This document shows positions 1-5,413 of a DNA stretch of 11,420 bases, piece after piece. The DNA lies in assembly GCA_031260545.1 (NCBI GenBank), contig JAIRJQ010000133.1:1-11420 (forward strand), written 5' to 3'. This DNA is from Methanomassiliicoccaceae archaeon. Lineage in GTDB: Archaea > Thermoplasmatota > Thermoplasmata > Methanomassiliicoccales > Methanomethylophilaceae. Each line of letters starts with the position of its first letter. Within the stretch, counting starts at the first letter, position 1. Under the pieces are notes generated by a model. That model worked only from the letters and a program-made list of their open reading frames with translations. It ran no database searches and had not been told where the DNA came from. The position numbers were made by a program, and so were the translations under genes.

Positions 1-1
1 A

Positions 2-241
2 TTATCAACGGACACCTCATGCATAATCGTCACCGGCGGCATACGGCCGGCGCACTCGGTACTTTCAAGGGCGGACGAGATAAATGTTCCCGTGCTTGTG
101 ACGAACGAGGACACACTGCATATCAGCGAGATAATAGAGCACCTGATAGTCCGCATAGATCCGAAGGATAAGGAAAAGATAGAACTCGTCAGAAAGAACG
201 TGCGTGCCAGTGTCGATCTGTCGGCAATATGGGATCACTGA
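2..241 (+). CDS. DRTGG / BioD-like phosphotransacetylase-type domain protein, 3' end (partial)
   Basis: Only the last 79 codons are present; the start lies left of the window. The frame is open from base 2 to a TGA at 239-241. The peptide has the stretch IIVTGGIRP followed by a D-E-I-N-V-P-V-L-V-T segment and an ED-T-L-H-I-S-E-I-I-E helix. This resembles the DRTGG module found with BioD-like ATPase domains in the N-terminal part of large phosphotransacetylases and in stand-alone archaeal proteins. The catalytic function cannot be told from this fragment, because any P-loop would lie upstream. The gene converges on dphB, and the two coding regions overlap by seven bases at their stop codons. 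Family assignment is from remembered sequence character, so confidence is moderate. Confidence 0.55.
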   Translation, partial: LSTDTSCIIVTGGIRPAHSVLSRADEINVPVLVTNEDTLHISEIIEHLIVRIDPKDKEKIELVRKNVRASVDLSAIWDH

Positions 242-1035
242 TCGTCATCTTTGATGATAGACCTCGGAGCGCCGGCGAGATGCACTAACGCATACGATTC
301 CATGAAATGCAACTGACCCGGTATCACGAGCGTATGTAACGGCTCGCCGAGGTCCATTCTCAGAAGATCGTCAGGATAACCGGCGAACAGCTTCTCATCA
401 TCCGATCCGACCCTGGATGCGACGCATATCAACGTATCGTTGGTGACAAGGCCTCCCTGCCATTTCTTCTCACCTTCGATCAGCCACTCTATTGCCTGGT
501 GTGCGGTCATGTAACGTAACTCTTCCGCACGGATATCAAGCAGCACCATCGAATGCAATCCTTCTTTCTTATTCGTTACGAGATGGTCATACGGGGAACG
601 CGGATGATATCCGGATTCAATGAAAGGTAATGTGACGGTTCTACCGAACTTATACGGCTGAAGGCCTAAGGACGAAGGACATGCCGAAAATATGGAGACG
701 CCGTGGAAAATTTTCACAGGTATGCCTTCCTCGGCAGCTTGTATCAGAAGATCGACGTGCGTCGTCGCACTCATCGTATCTCCGGCGGTAACAAAACCGA
801 CGCGCGATGTTCTCGCTGTCCTGATGATGATATCGTCTTCCTCGACCTGCGCCCGGTGCAGGACCTTCACACTCTTACCGAATGCATCCTCAAGTTCGGT
901 AACAGTGGCGCCCGTCAGCGAAGAAGTATAGAATTCTGCGAATATAACATCGCATTCGCACAGAGCGTTCAATGCTTTGACGGTCATTCCGTCAACGCCG
1001 CTCAATCCAAGTCCGGCAAATATCAGTCCGCGCAT
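235..1035 (-). CDS. dphB: Diphthine synthase (diphthamide biosynthesis methyltransferase)
   Basis: This SAM-dependent enzyme methylates the modified histidine of elongation factor 2, the second step of diphthamide synthesis. From the chosen start the protein is 266 residues, the usual length. It opens with a GLIFAGLGL strand (res 3-11), then MTVKAL, then the AEFYTS segment (33-38). VTAGDTMSATTH (82-93) is the conserved SAM-site loop of this tetrapyrrole-methylase-fold family. IFHGVSIFSA and the LGLQPYKFGRTVTLP stretch follow, all family hallmarks. The frame continues upstream to an ATG at 1167, but the start at 1035 is preferred: family members begin just before the first strand, and a TATA box sits about 25 bp upstream of it, implying a leaderless mRNA. 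The gene overlaps the convergent upstream gene by seven bases. Confidence 0.93.
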   Translation of the reverse strand: MRGLIFAGLGLSGVDGMTVKALNALCECDVIFAEFYTSSLTGATVTELEDAFGKSVKVLHRAQVEEDDIIIRTARTSRVGFVTAGDTMSATTHVDLLIQAAEEGIPVKIFHGVSIFSACPSSLGLQPYKFGRTVTLPFIESGYHPRSPYDHLVTNKKEGLHSMVLLDIRAEELRYMTAHQAIEWLIEGEKKWQGGLVTNDTLICVASRVGSDDEKLFAGYPDDLLRMDLGEPLHTLVIPGQLHFMESYALVHLAGAPRSIIKDDDQ

Positions 1036-1056
1036 CAAAGGTTCATAGAACAACAC

Positions 1057-1064
1057 ATTTAAAT
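1057..1064 (-). promoter_or_regulatory. TATA box of dphB (leaderless promoter)
   Basis: The octamer ATTTAAAT on the minus strand is centred about 25 bp from the dphB ATG at 1035. Archaeal transcription starts about 25-27 bp downstream of TATA, so the mRNA would begin at or next to the ATG. No Shine-Dalgarno sequence is seen before the ATG. Confidence 0.6.
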
Positions 1065-1093
1065 TATTTTCACGGCGAATACGGTCTTTCGAA

Positions 1094-1125
1094 TGTAATA
1101 TAACTGTAGTACCAAGTTTCAAATA
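1094..1125 (+). promoter_or_regulatory. Possible promoter of the 84-aa gene
   Basis: Two AT-rich TATA-like elements lie upstream on the plus strand: TAATATAAC near 1096-1104 and TTTCAAATA near 1117-1125. The predicted starts would leave leaders of about 30 or 11 bases. Neither is decisive. Confidence 0.3.
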
Positions 1126-1157
1126 CGGACGATACGGTGCATAATTAAGTGATATGA

Positions 1158-1412
1158 ATGGCAACAAGCTCCTTTGATGAAATGATGGTCATCGATACGC
1201 CGGAAGCGGCAAGGAATCTTGAGGCCGCGATACGAGCAGCCGAAGAGAGAGGCCCTTTGAAATTAGAAGGCCCCAGTTTTGACGAGATCCTTAAAGAGGG
1301 CGAGGAATTCCTCAAGAGTAATCCAAATTGGCTGAAAAGGTTCATCGCAAAAGCCGTAGCAGAAGCGGAACAAGAGGGGTACGTCACAGAAGAGGGCGAT
1401 ACTACCAAATAA
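1158..1412 (+). CDS. Small acidic helical protein of unknown function (84 aa)
   Basis: I do not recognise this protein. It is 84 residues, acidic and predicted largely helical: a VIDTPEAARNLEAAI segment (res 11-25), an E-E-R-G-P-L-K-L-E-G-P turn, then two helices rich in Glu and Lys. There is no signal peptide, membrane segment or cysteine. The codon pattern is coding-like and the frame ends in TAA. A GTGAT at 1149-1153, five bases before the ATG, could pair with the 16S rRNA 3' end. It diverges from dphB, with 122 bp between the two starts. A GNAT gene follows 62 bp later on the same strand. An antitoxin-like role beside the GNAT protein is possible, but nothing in the sequence proves it. 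Confidence 0.7.
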   Translation: MATSSFDEMMVIDTPEAARNLEAAIRAAEERGPLKLEGPSFDEILKEGEEFLKSNPNWLKRFIAKAVAEAEQEGYVTEEGDTTK

Positions 1413-1417
1413 ATCTC

Positions 1418-1427
1418 TCAGGCCTGA
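1418..1427. repeat. 10-bp perfect palindrome between the 84-aa gene and the GNAT gene
   Basis: TCAGGCCTGA is self-complementary and lies six bases after the stop of the 84-aa gene. It follows an AAATAAAT stretch that could serve as a TATA element for the GNAT gene. It might be an operator. A palindrome this short can also occur by chance. Confidence 0.3.
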
Positions 1428-1474
1428 AATTCTTCAGCAACTCCAAAAGGCAGTGAGAACTAGGTCGTGAATAA

Positions 1475-2002
1475 ATGACAATAAGGACGCATCAGTTAAG
1501 CGAGCTGATAAAAGAGATGAATAAAAAAGAACTTTCATCTTTTTTATCGAGATTCAAATGCTCACGCAGTACAGACAGCGAACGTTTTCTGAGAGAGGTC
1601 TCCGTTATGCACGATAAAAAGGACATCTCTCGTACGCATCTCATAGTGGATTCAGAAGAGGACAAAATATTGGGATATTTTACATTAGCATTGAAATGCC
1701 TGAGCCTAAATGAATGTGATCTGAGTAAATCTACCGTTGAATTGATGAATCTCAATGAAGGTGTGGCGCAAGCATATCTCATCGGACAGCTGGCAAAAGC
1801 GGATGATGCAGCATCCGGGCTCGGAAAGAGAATGCTTGACGAAGCATTGAAAGCATTCATTGACGGTAAAAGAAAGTTCGGATGCCGCATGGTCCGTCTT
1901 GATTGTAAGGATGAATTGATAGACTATTACGTATCATATGGTTTTCAGCACATCAGAAGGAATCATGAGAAGGACCTGAATCAGATGGCGATATTCATCT
2001 GA
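1475..2002 (+). CDS. GNAT-family N-acetyltransferase
   Basis: This is a predicted acetyl-CoA-dependent N-acetyltransferase with unknown substrate. The 175-residue protein has an N-terminal helical part containing SRTHLIVD (res 52-59) and the strand ILGYFTLALK (65-74). The YLIGQLAKADDAASGLGKRML region (101-121) contains the SGLGKR pyrophosphate-binding loop. A C-terminal RLDCKDELIDYYVSYGF segment (141-157) ends with a Tyr and the Y-G-F turn typical of GNATs. The overall pattern recalls a GNAT family common in Firmicutes and mobile elements, related in shape to TacT-like toxins; this similarity is from memory. The gene looks more AT-rich than trm5 downstream, which fits transfer. AGGT at 1462-1465 is a weak ribosome-binding candidate. 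The gene follows the unknown 84-aa gene by 62 bp. Confidence 0.8.
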   Translation: MTIRTHQLSELIKEMNKKELSSFLSRFKCSRSTDSERFLREVSVMHDKKDISRTHLIVDSEEDKILGYFTLALKCLSLNECDLSKSTVELMNLNEGVAQAYLIGQLAKADDAASGLGKRMLDEALKAFIDGKRKFGCRMVRLDCKDELIDYYVSYGFQHIRRNHEKDLNQMAIFI

Positions 2003-2041
2003 GTCGTCGTTTACGGTCAAAATTCGTACAAGAACAGCGCA

Positions 2042-2049
2042 TTAATATA
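2042..2049 (+). promoter_or_regulatory. TATA box of trm5 (leaderless promoter)
   Basis: TTAATATA is centred 26-27 bp before the trm5 ATG at 2072, so the predicted mRNA start coincides with the start codon. No Shine-Dalgarno sequence is visible. Confidence 0.6.
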
Positions 2050-2071
2050 TTCCGTTCTGATAAACAGGTCA

Positions 2072-3076
2072 ATGTTTCGCTGTATCAGAGTTCCGAAGTA
2101 CTTCGGCGAGACGGCCAGAAGGCGTTTGATCTCATCAGGTATGCTGGACCCGGGCGCAAAGATAAGGATCGACAATGATAGCATCTTAATTCCAATATTA
2201 GCGGACACGTTCGGCGATTATGATGTTATTGATGCTGACCTCGAACCTACTGAGCACAGGGAAACCGATTACAGGAACGTTGCGAACATTCCGGAAGAGT
2301 TGAAAGAATTGCTTCCTAATTCGTATGACATAATCGGTGATATCGCTGTTGTGAAGTTTCCAGACGAACTTGTACCGTATGCGGAAGCGGCCGGTGACGC
2401 TTTATTGCGAACGACATCATCGCTTCGAGCGGTCATGATGGACCTCGGGGTGAAAGGTGAATTACGAGTACGCGACATAAGGATGATCGCCGGTTCCGGA
2501 ACGTCAGAAACGATACACAAGGAGTTTGGCGTAACAATGATCGCCGATCCCGGAAAGGCATACTTCAATCCTCGTCTCTCAACGGAGAGGATGAGGATAG
2601 CGTCAATGGTGAAAGACAATGAGATCATAATAGACATGTTCGCCGGTGTCGCTCCGTTCCCGCTGGTCATCGCAAAGCATTCCAAACCGTCCGTGATCTA
2701 TTCGATAGACCTCAACGAGGATGCGGCAGAATTGATGAAACGTAATATAAAACTCAACAGAGCCAGCAACATAATTCCGTTATGCGGGGATGCGAGTATT
2801 CTTATCAAGGATCTTCCATCCGCGGACCGCATAATAATGAATCTTCCGCAGATCGCCGATTCATTTCTCCATGATGCATTATCTAATCTTAAGGATGGAG
2901 GAACGGTGCATATGCACAAGATAATGGAACGCGCTTCCTCGGACGAAACGATCACAGAGCTGATCAATGAGATGAAGAAAAAGGGCTACAGCATACGTAT
3001 CGACCGCGAGGTCGAGCTGAAAACATATTCACCGACCATGAGCGTGTACGTACTGGACATCATCAAAGGATCCTGA
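2072..3076 (+). CDS. trm5: tRNA (guanine-37-N1)-methyltransferase, Trm5
   Basis: The enzyme transfers a methyl group from SAM to N1 of G37 in tRNA, which prevents frameshifting and in archaea precedes wyosine formation. The 334-residue length fits archaeal Trm5b. An N-terminal D1 domain (res 1 to about 65, starting FRCIRVPKYFGETARRRL) is present. Next comes the middle domain with YDIIGDIAVVKFP (85-97) and an FNPRLSTERMRI segment (165-176). The Rossmann methyltransferase core has DMFAGVAPF (188-196, SAM loop), YSIDLNEDA (210-218, acidic residue for the SAM ribose) and MNLPQIADSFL (256-266). The NLP motif is typical of Trm5. The gene has its own promoter, and its TGA directly abuts the stop codon of the convergent dUTPase gene. 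Confidence 0.92.
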   Translation: MFRCIRVPKYFGETARRRLISSGMLDPGAKIRIDNDSILIPILADTFGDYDVIDADLEPTEHRETDYRNVANIPEELKELLPNSYDIIGDIAVVKFPDELVPYAEAAGDALLRTTSSLRAVMMDLGVKGELRVRDIRMIAGSGTSETIHKEFGVTMIADPGKAYFNPRLSTERMRIASMVKDNEIIIDMFAGVAPFPLVIAKHSKPSVIYSIDLNEDAAELMKRNIKLNRASNIIPLCGDASILIKDLPSADRIIMNLPQIADSFLHDALSNLKDGGTVHMHKIMERASSDETITELINEMKKKGYSIRIDREVELKTYSPTMSVYVLDIIKGS

Positions 3077-3562
3077 TCATTTCTTAGGTGTCAGCGTAAC
3101 TCCTGTTTGTCCTTGATAATTGCCGCTTCTTTCTGCGTAGCTTTTGTCTGCGGTCGAGTGCAGCGTCTCGAAGACCATTTGACAGAAGCGTTCCTTTATC
3201 GGTATTTCGACGGCATCATCGGCGGCGTTGTATGCCCCCAGCGTCAGCGTTCCTTCGAATCCCGCATCGATCTTTCCGAACGCACCGATGATGCCTTTCC
3301 GTATCCACGTTGTTCTGAGCCAAAGTTGGGCGCATACATCCGACGGCATTTTCACTCTTTCGATCGTCGAAACGTAGAACATCGTCCTCGGCGGTATTGA
3401 CGCTATACCATCCTTGATAAGACCGTCCTTTCCGCGTATCGCTATCTCTGATATCCGAAGATCATAACCGTTCGGCGTCTGACCGCGTTCATGATAATCG
3501 GATATCCCCAAATTTCCGCCTTTCATGCGTTCTAAGATGTCTTTATCGGACAGGATGCACAT
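3077..3562 (-). CDS. dut: Archaeal-type dUTPase of the dCTP deaminase superfamily
   Basis: Predicted to hydrolyse dUTP to dUMP and pyrophosphate, keeping uracil out of DNA and supplying dTMP synthesis. The 161-residue protein starts with the superfamily signature ILSDKDI (res 3-9). It has PNGYDLR (30-36), a STIERVKMP strand, LRTTWIRKGIIGAFGKIDAGFEG (82-104) and a C-terminal NYQGQTG (149-155). The true dCTP deaminases and the bifunctional Dcd-Dut enzyme have a catalytic Glu in T-L-E-x-x-N; here the stretch is TLTLGAYN with Gly109 at that position. The thermococcal proteins annotated as archaeal dUTPase also lack that Glu, as I recall them. Automatic annotation may therefore call it dCTP deaminase (dcd). 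A TATA box 27 bp upstream supports this start. Confidence 0.8.
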   Translation of the reverse strand: MCILSDKDILERMKGGNLGISDYHERGQTPNGYDLRISEIAIRGKDGLIKDGIASIPPRTMFYVSTIERVKMPSDVCAQLWLRTTWIRKGIIGAFGKIDAGFEGTLTLGAYNAADDAVEIPIKERFCQMVFETLHSTADKSYAERSGNYQGQTGVTLTPKK

Positions 3563-3585
3563 AGCTACGTCTAATGCATTCGTCC

Positions 3586-3593
3586 TATTAAGT
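3586..3593 (-). promoter_or_regulatory. TATA box of the dUTPase gene
   Basis: ACTTAATA on the minus strand is centred 27-28 bp from the ATG at 3562, again predicting a nearly leaderless mRNA. It lies immediately downstream of the terminator hairpin of the preceding minus-strand unit. Confidence 0.5.
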
Positions 3594-3631
3594 AAAATGG
3601 GAAGAGGGAGTCTTCACAGGAAGACTCCTCT
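3594..3631 (-). terminator. Hairpin terminator after the DUF1016 gene
   Basis: GGAGTCTTC (3607-3615) pairs perfectly with GAAGACTCC (3620-3628) around a four-base loop. With one bulged base the stem extends by three more pairs. On the minus strand it is followed by TTTT (3594-3597). It lies just after the stop of the DUF1016 gene and before the dUTPase promoter, so it most likely ends the dinD-DUF1016 transcript. Confidence 0.65.
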
Positions 3632-3639
3632 CCTTTTGA

Positions 3640-4266
3640 TTAAGAATCTGTTTTCGCTACCTCTCGGCACTCATATGCTTTAAGCATAATCTGACGGTGC
3701 AATTCTATAAGACTGAAATTGTGCTCTATAGTTTCACGTGCATAATACAGCATGGCATCCTCTGATTCCACAGGCAGTAACTCAATGAAATGAGACCAAC
3801 TCAATTTTTTAGTTAGCTCTGACAAAATCTCCAGGTCAGTAAAACGTTCCGCGAACAGCATCATTCGATAGAGATTCTGCTCTGTGAAGCTCATAGCACC
3901 ATACTCTGTCGCCAATTTTGTCGACAGCTCCGTCAAAATCTTTTTAAAATATTCTGCATTTTTGTTGCCGAGAACGACAGAATTGAGATGTCGTCCTATT
4001 TCCCAGAACATCATCATCATTTCCTGATTGACACGCGAATACGCCCTGCACCTACGATCATCGATCATCTCTGAAATATGCGAGATCATTGAATTTTTAT
4101 TAAGCTTCATATCTAGCTCGATATCACATCGTTTCTCTCTTTTTTCTTCAGTCTCATTCATATCGGGAACGTCATTTTTACGTTCCCGTATTTTTAGGTT
4201 CAACGCGGGTTCGATCAGAAACGTTCCGTGTAAAATGTTGTCGCCTTTGCTAATGACACCATTCAT
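3640..4266 (-). CDS. DUF1016/YhcG N-terminal-domain protein without nuclease domain
   Basis: Full-length DUF1016 (YhcG) proteins are about 350 residues: a helical N-terminal domain followed by a PDDEXK nuclease-fold domain. Here only the first part exists. The family pattern runs from RAYSRVNQEMMMMFWEIGRHL (res 74-94) through LSTKLATEYG (114-123), FTEQNLYRMMLFAERF (127-142) and KKLSWSHFIELLP (153-165) to LIELHRQIMLKAYE (186-199). The protein stops at 208 with TAA, and a terminator follows, so the end looks settled rather than freshly broken. The ATG at 4266 overlaps the stop of a 32-codon ORF as ATGA. An alternative start at 4161 (173 aa) is attractive because residues 1-35 match nothing familiar and a 25-bp inverted repeat lies just before it. 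The role is unknown; relatives often sit beside restriction or defence genes. Confidence 0.75.
   Translation of the reverse strand: MNGVISKGDNILHGTFLIEPALNLKIRERKNDVPDMNETEEKREKRCDIELDMKLNKNSMISHISEMIDDRRCRAYSRVNQEMMMMFWEIGRHLNSVVLGNKNAEYFKKILTELSTKLATEYGAMSFTEQNLYRMMLFAERFTDLEILSELTKKLSWSHFIELLPVESEDAMLYYARETIEHNFSLIELHRQIMLKAYECREVAKTDS
4164..4188. repeat. Perfect 25-bp inverted repeat, possible operator or mRNA hairpin
   Basis: CGGGAACGT (4164-4172) and ACGTTCCCG (4180-4188) are exact inverse complements separated by seven bases. On the minus strand the repeat ends two bases before an in-frame ATG at 4161 of the DUF1016 gene. A TAAAAATA stretch (4190-4197) that could be a TATA box lies just upstream of it. 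A related half site, ACGTTCCG, is at 4221-4228. It could be an operator for an internal promoter or a hairpin in the mRNA. Confidence 0.55.
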
Positions 4267-4361
4267 TCATACCACGCTCCGTCGGCGTGAATACACTTTA
4301 TCTTGAACAGTCTGTACTCAGGTGCTTTAACTTCTTTCAGTGCTTCGACCTCCTCACTCAT
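4263..4361 (-). CDS. 32-codon ORF repeating the N-terminus of DinD (relic or small coupled gene)
   Basis: This small frame starts with an ATG inside the last codons of dinD, overlapping its end by eight bases. Its TGA overlaps the next ATG as ATGA. Residues 9-16 are KEVKAPEY, identical to DinD residues 2-9. The similarity continues as F-K-I-K-C-I-H-A-D-G against F-E-E-I-K-H-I-R-T-D-G. At the DNA level a 19-base run is identical. It is therefore a partial copy of the dinD 5' end. It may be a relic of a second dinD deleted by recombination, or a translated linker that keeps ribosomes moving into the DUF1016 gene. I cannot decide between these. Confidence 0.4.
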   Translation of the reverse strand: MSEEVEALKEVKAPEYRLFKIKCIHADGAWYE

Positions 4362-5214
4362 CCAGTATCAGCGACCCCTCGTCCGCCTTCCGTTTTAACT
4401 CAGCGAGTTGTTCCTTTTCTATCTGAGAGATGCTCTTCTTCGGAGTAGGCATATCTTCCGGCATTGTCCCTCTTATTCGTTTTATTGCTTCACGCACCTC
4501 ACGTCCCACCAGATTGTGAACCTCGTTCGCATCTTCGGCATTGTCTATACTATCGCGTTTGAGTATATCTTCCGTATAGATTATGCGGAATAGATTGGCA
4601 CCCCGCTCTGCGCTTCCCATGAAGTCGAGGATCTTGTCACGTATCCTAAGTCCCTTTTTATCACGGATGTTCTCGACGGTAAGGCCGCCGTAAAGCCCCA
4701 TATATCCTTTATTCTGGAAATATGCGAATTCTTTCGCGGTTATCACGCCGGCATCACGGGCGGCCTCTGTAAGCATTTGATTATAATGCTTGACCTCGCC
4801 GCGCACGACAAGCCTTCTGCGGTCCTCGTCAAGTTGGTTGAATTTATCCCTTATCTCCTGTCTGTGCGTTTGAATAGCGAAGTACGTTTGCCCGAGGGCG
4901 ATGACCTCTTTGCGCGGGTCGCCGTTCTGGACGATGAGATAGCATGCGTATCGGGAAAGCTCATAATCCTTAATGGACTTCGATGCAACGCCCGCATCAA
5001 CCATTTTGTTGACGTCAACAAAATCGTGAACTATGTTGTGACCACTATTGTCACAAGCAATCATTGCTTTCTCTATGACTTTTACAAAATTTCGCCATTC
5101 GGTATAATTTAAAACGGACGCAAGCTCACGCGCCGACCAATATTCGCTGCCATCGGTTCGGATGTGCTTTATCTCTTCAAACATTACGTATTCTGGTGCT
5201 TTAACTTCTTTCAT
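4354..5214 (-). CDS. dinD: DNA damage-inducible protein D (DinD)
   Basis: The 286-residue protein aligns along its whole length with E. coli DinD (274 aa) as remembered. Matching blocks are FEEIKHIRTDGSEYWSAREL (res 12-31), a BRO-N-like N-terminal part, and SGHNI and LSRYACYLIVQNGDP (86-100). Further blocks are GQTYFAIQTHRQE (108-120), NKGYMGLYGGL (168-178), KILDFMGSAERGANLFR (194-210) and GTMPEDMPTP (249-258). E. coli DinD is SOS-induced and inhibits RecA-mediated strand exchange; archaea use RadA and have no LexA, so its role here is open. This bacterial-type gene probably arrived by transfer. The start at 5214 overlaps the stop of a 20-codon upstream ORF. The end overlaps the 32-codon ORF, so the block is probably one transcript with DUF1016. 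Confidence 0.9.
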   Translation of the reverse strand: MKEVKAPEYVMFEEIKHIRTDGSEYWSARELASVLNYTEWRNFVKVIEKAMIACDNSGHNIVHDFVDVNKMVDAGVASKSIKDYELSRYACYLIVQNGDPRKEVIALGQTYFAIQTHRQEIRDKFNQLDEDRRRLVVRGEVKHYNQMLTEAARDAGVITAKEFAYFQNKGYMGLYGGLTVENIRDKKGLRIRDKILDFMGSAERGANLFRIIYTEDILKRDSIDNAEDANEVHNLVGREVREAIKRIRGTMPEDMPTPKKSISQIEKEQLAELKRKADEGSLILDE

Positions 5215-5273
5215 TGCATTAACCCCATCATGTTTATGCAGCAGTTCTCGCTCCGATCGCTCTCGGCCATCAT
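5211..5273 (-). CDS. 20-codon upstream ORF overlapping the dinD start
   Basis: Two consecutive ATG codons (5273 and 5270) open a 20-codon frame beginning MMAESDRSEN. Its TGA overlaps the dinD ATG as ATGA. A TATA-like AATTATAA (5301-5308, minus strand) is centred about 31 bp upstream, so the mRNA would start only a few bases before this ORF. It could deliver ribosomes to dinD by termination-reinitiation. The encoded peptide resembles nothing I know, and a chance frame is possible. Confidence 0.3.
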   Translation of the reverse strand: MMAESDRSENCCINMMGLMQ

Positions 5274-5300
5274 GTATAGTTCGGTTTTTAGTGATGTTAG

Positions 5301-5314
5301 TTATAATTCATTAT
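5301..5314 (-). promoter_or_regulatory. Probable dinD promoter with a 12-bp palindrome
   Basis: AATTATAA on the minus strand (5301-5308) is the best TATA candidate between the ABC operon and dinD. It overlaps the palindrome ATAAT-TC-ATTAT (5303-5314), which could be a binding site but is AT-only and may be chance. The 199-bp gap 5215-5413 holds nothing else I can support apart from the upstream ORF; T-rich tracts at 5350-5380 lie on the plus strand. Confidence 0.4.
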
Positions 5315-5413
5315 TCTCACAGAGTAACTGAACTTGCTACAACGGCGTATCTGTTTTTTGATATTTCTATTTCTTGTTTTAACAGTGCTGGCTATTTGAT
5401 CCGAACTCTATTC

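Noticed and set aside
1036..1167. Extending dphB upstream to the ATG at 1167
   Set aside because: The extra 44 residues match nothing in the family, would cross the TATA box at 1057-1064 and would overlap the divergent 84-aa gene.
1321..1326. ATCCAA inside the 84-aa gene
   Set aside because: It has no upstream TTGGAT at the five-base spacing and lies in coding sequence, so it is not an operator copy.
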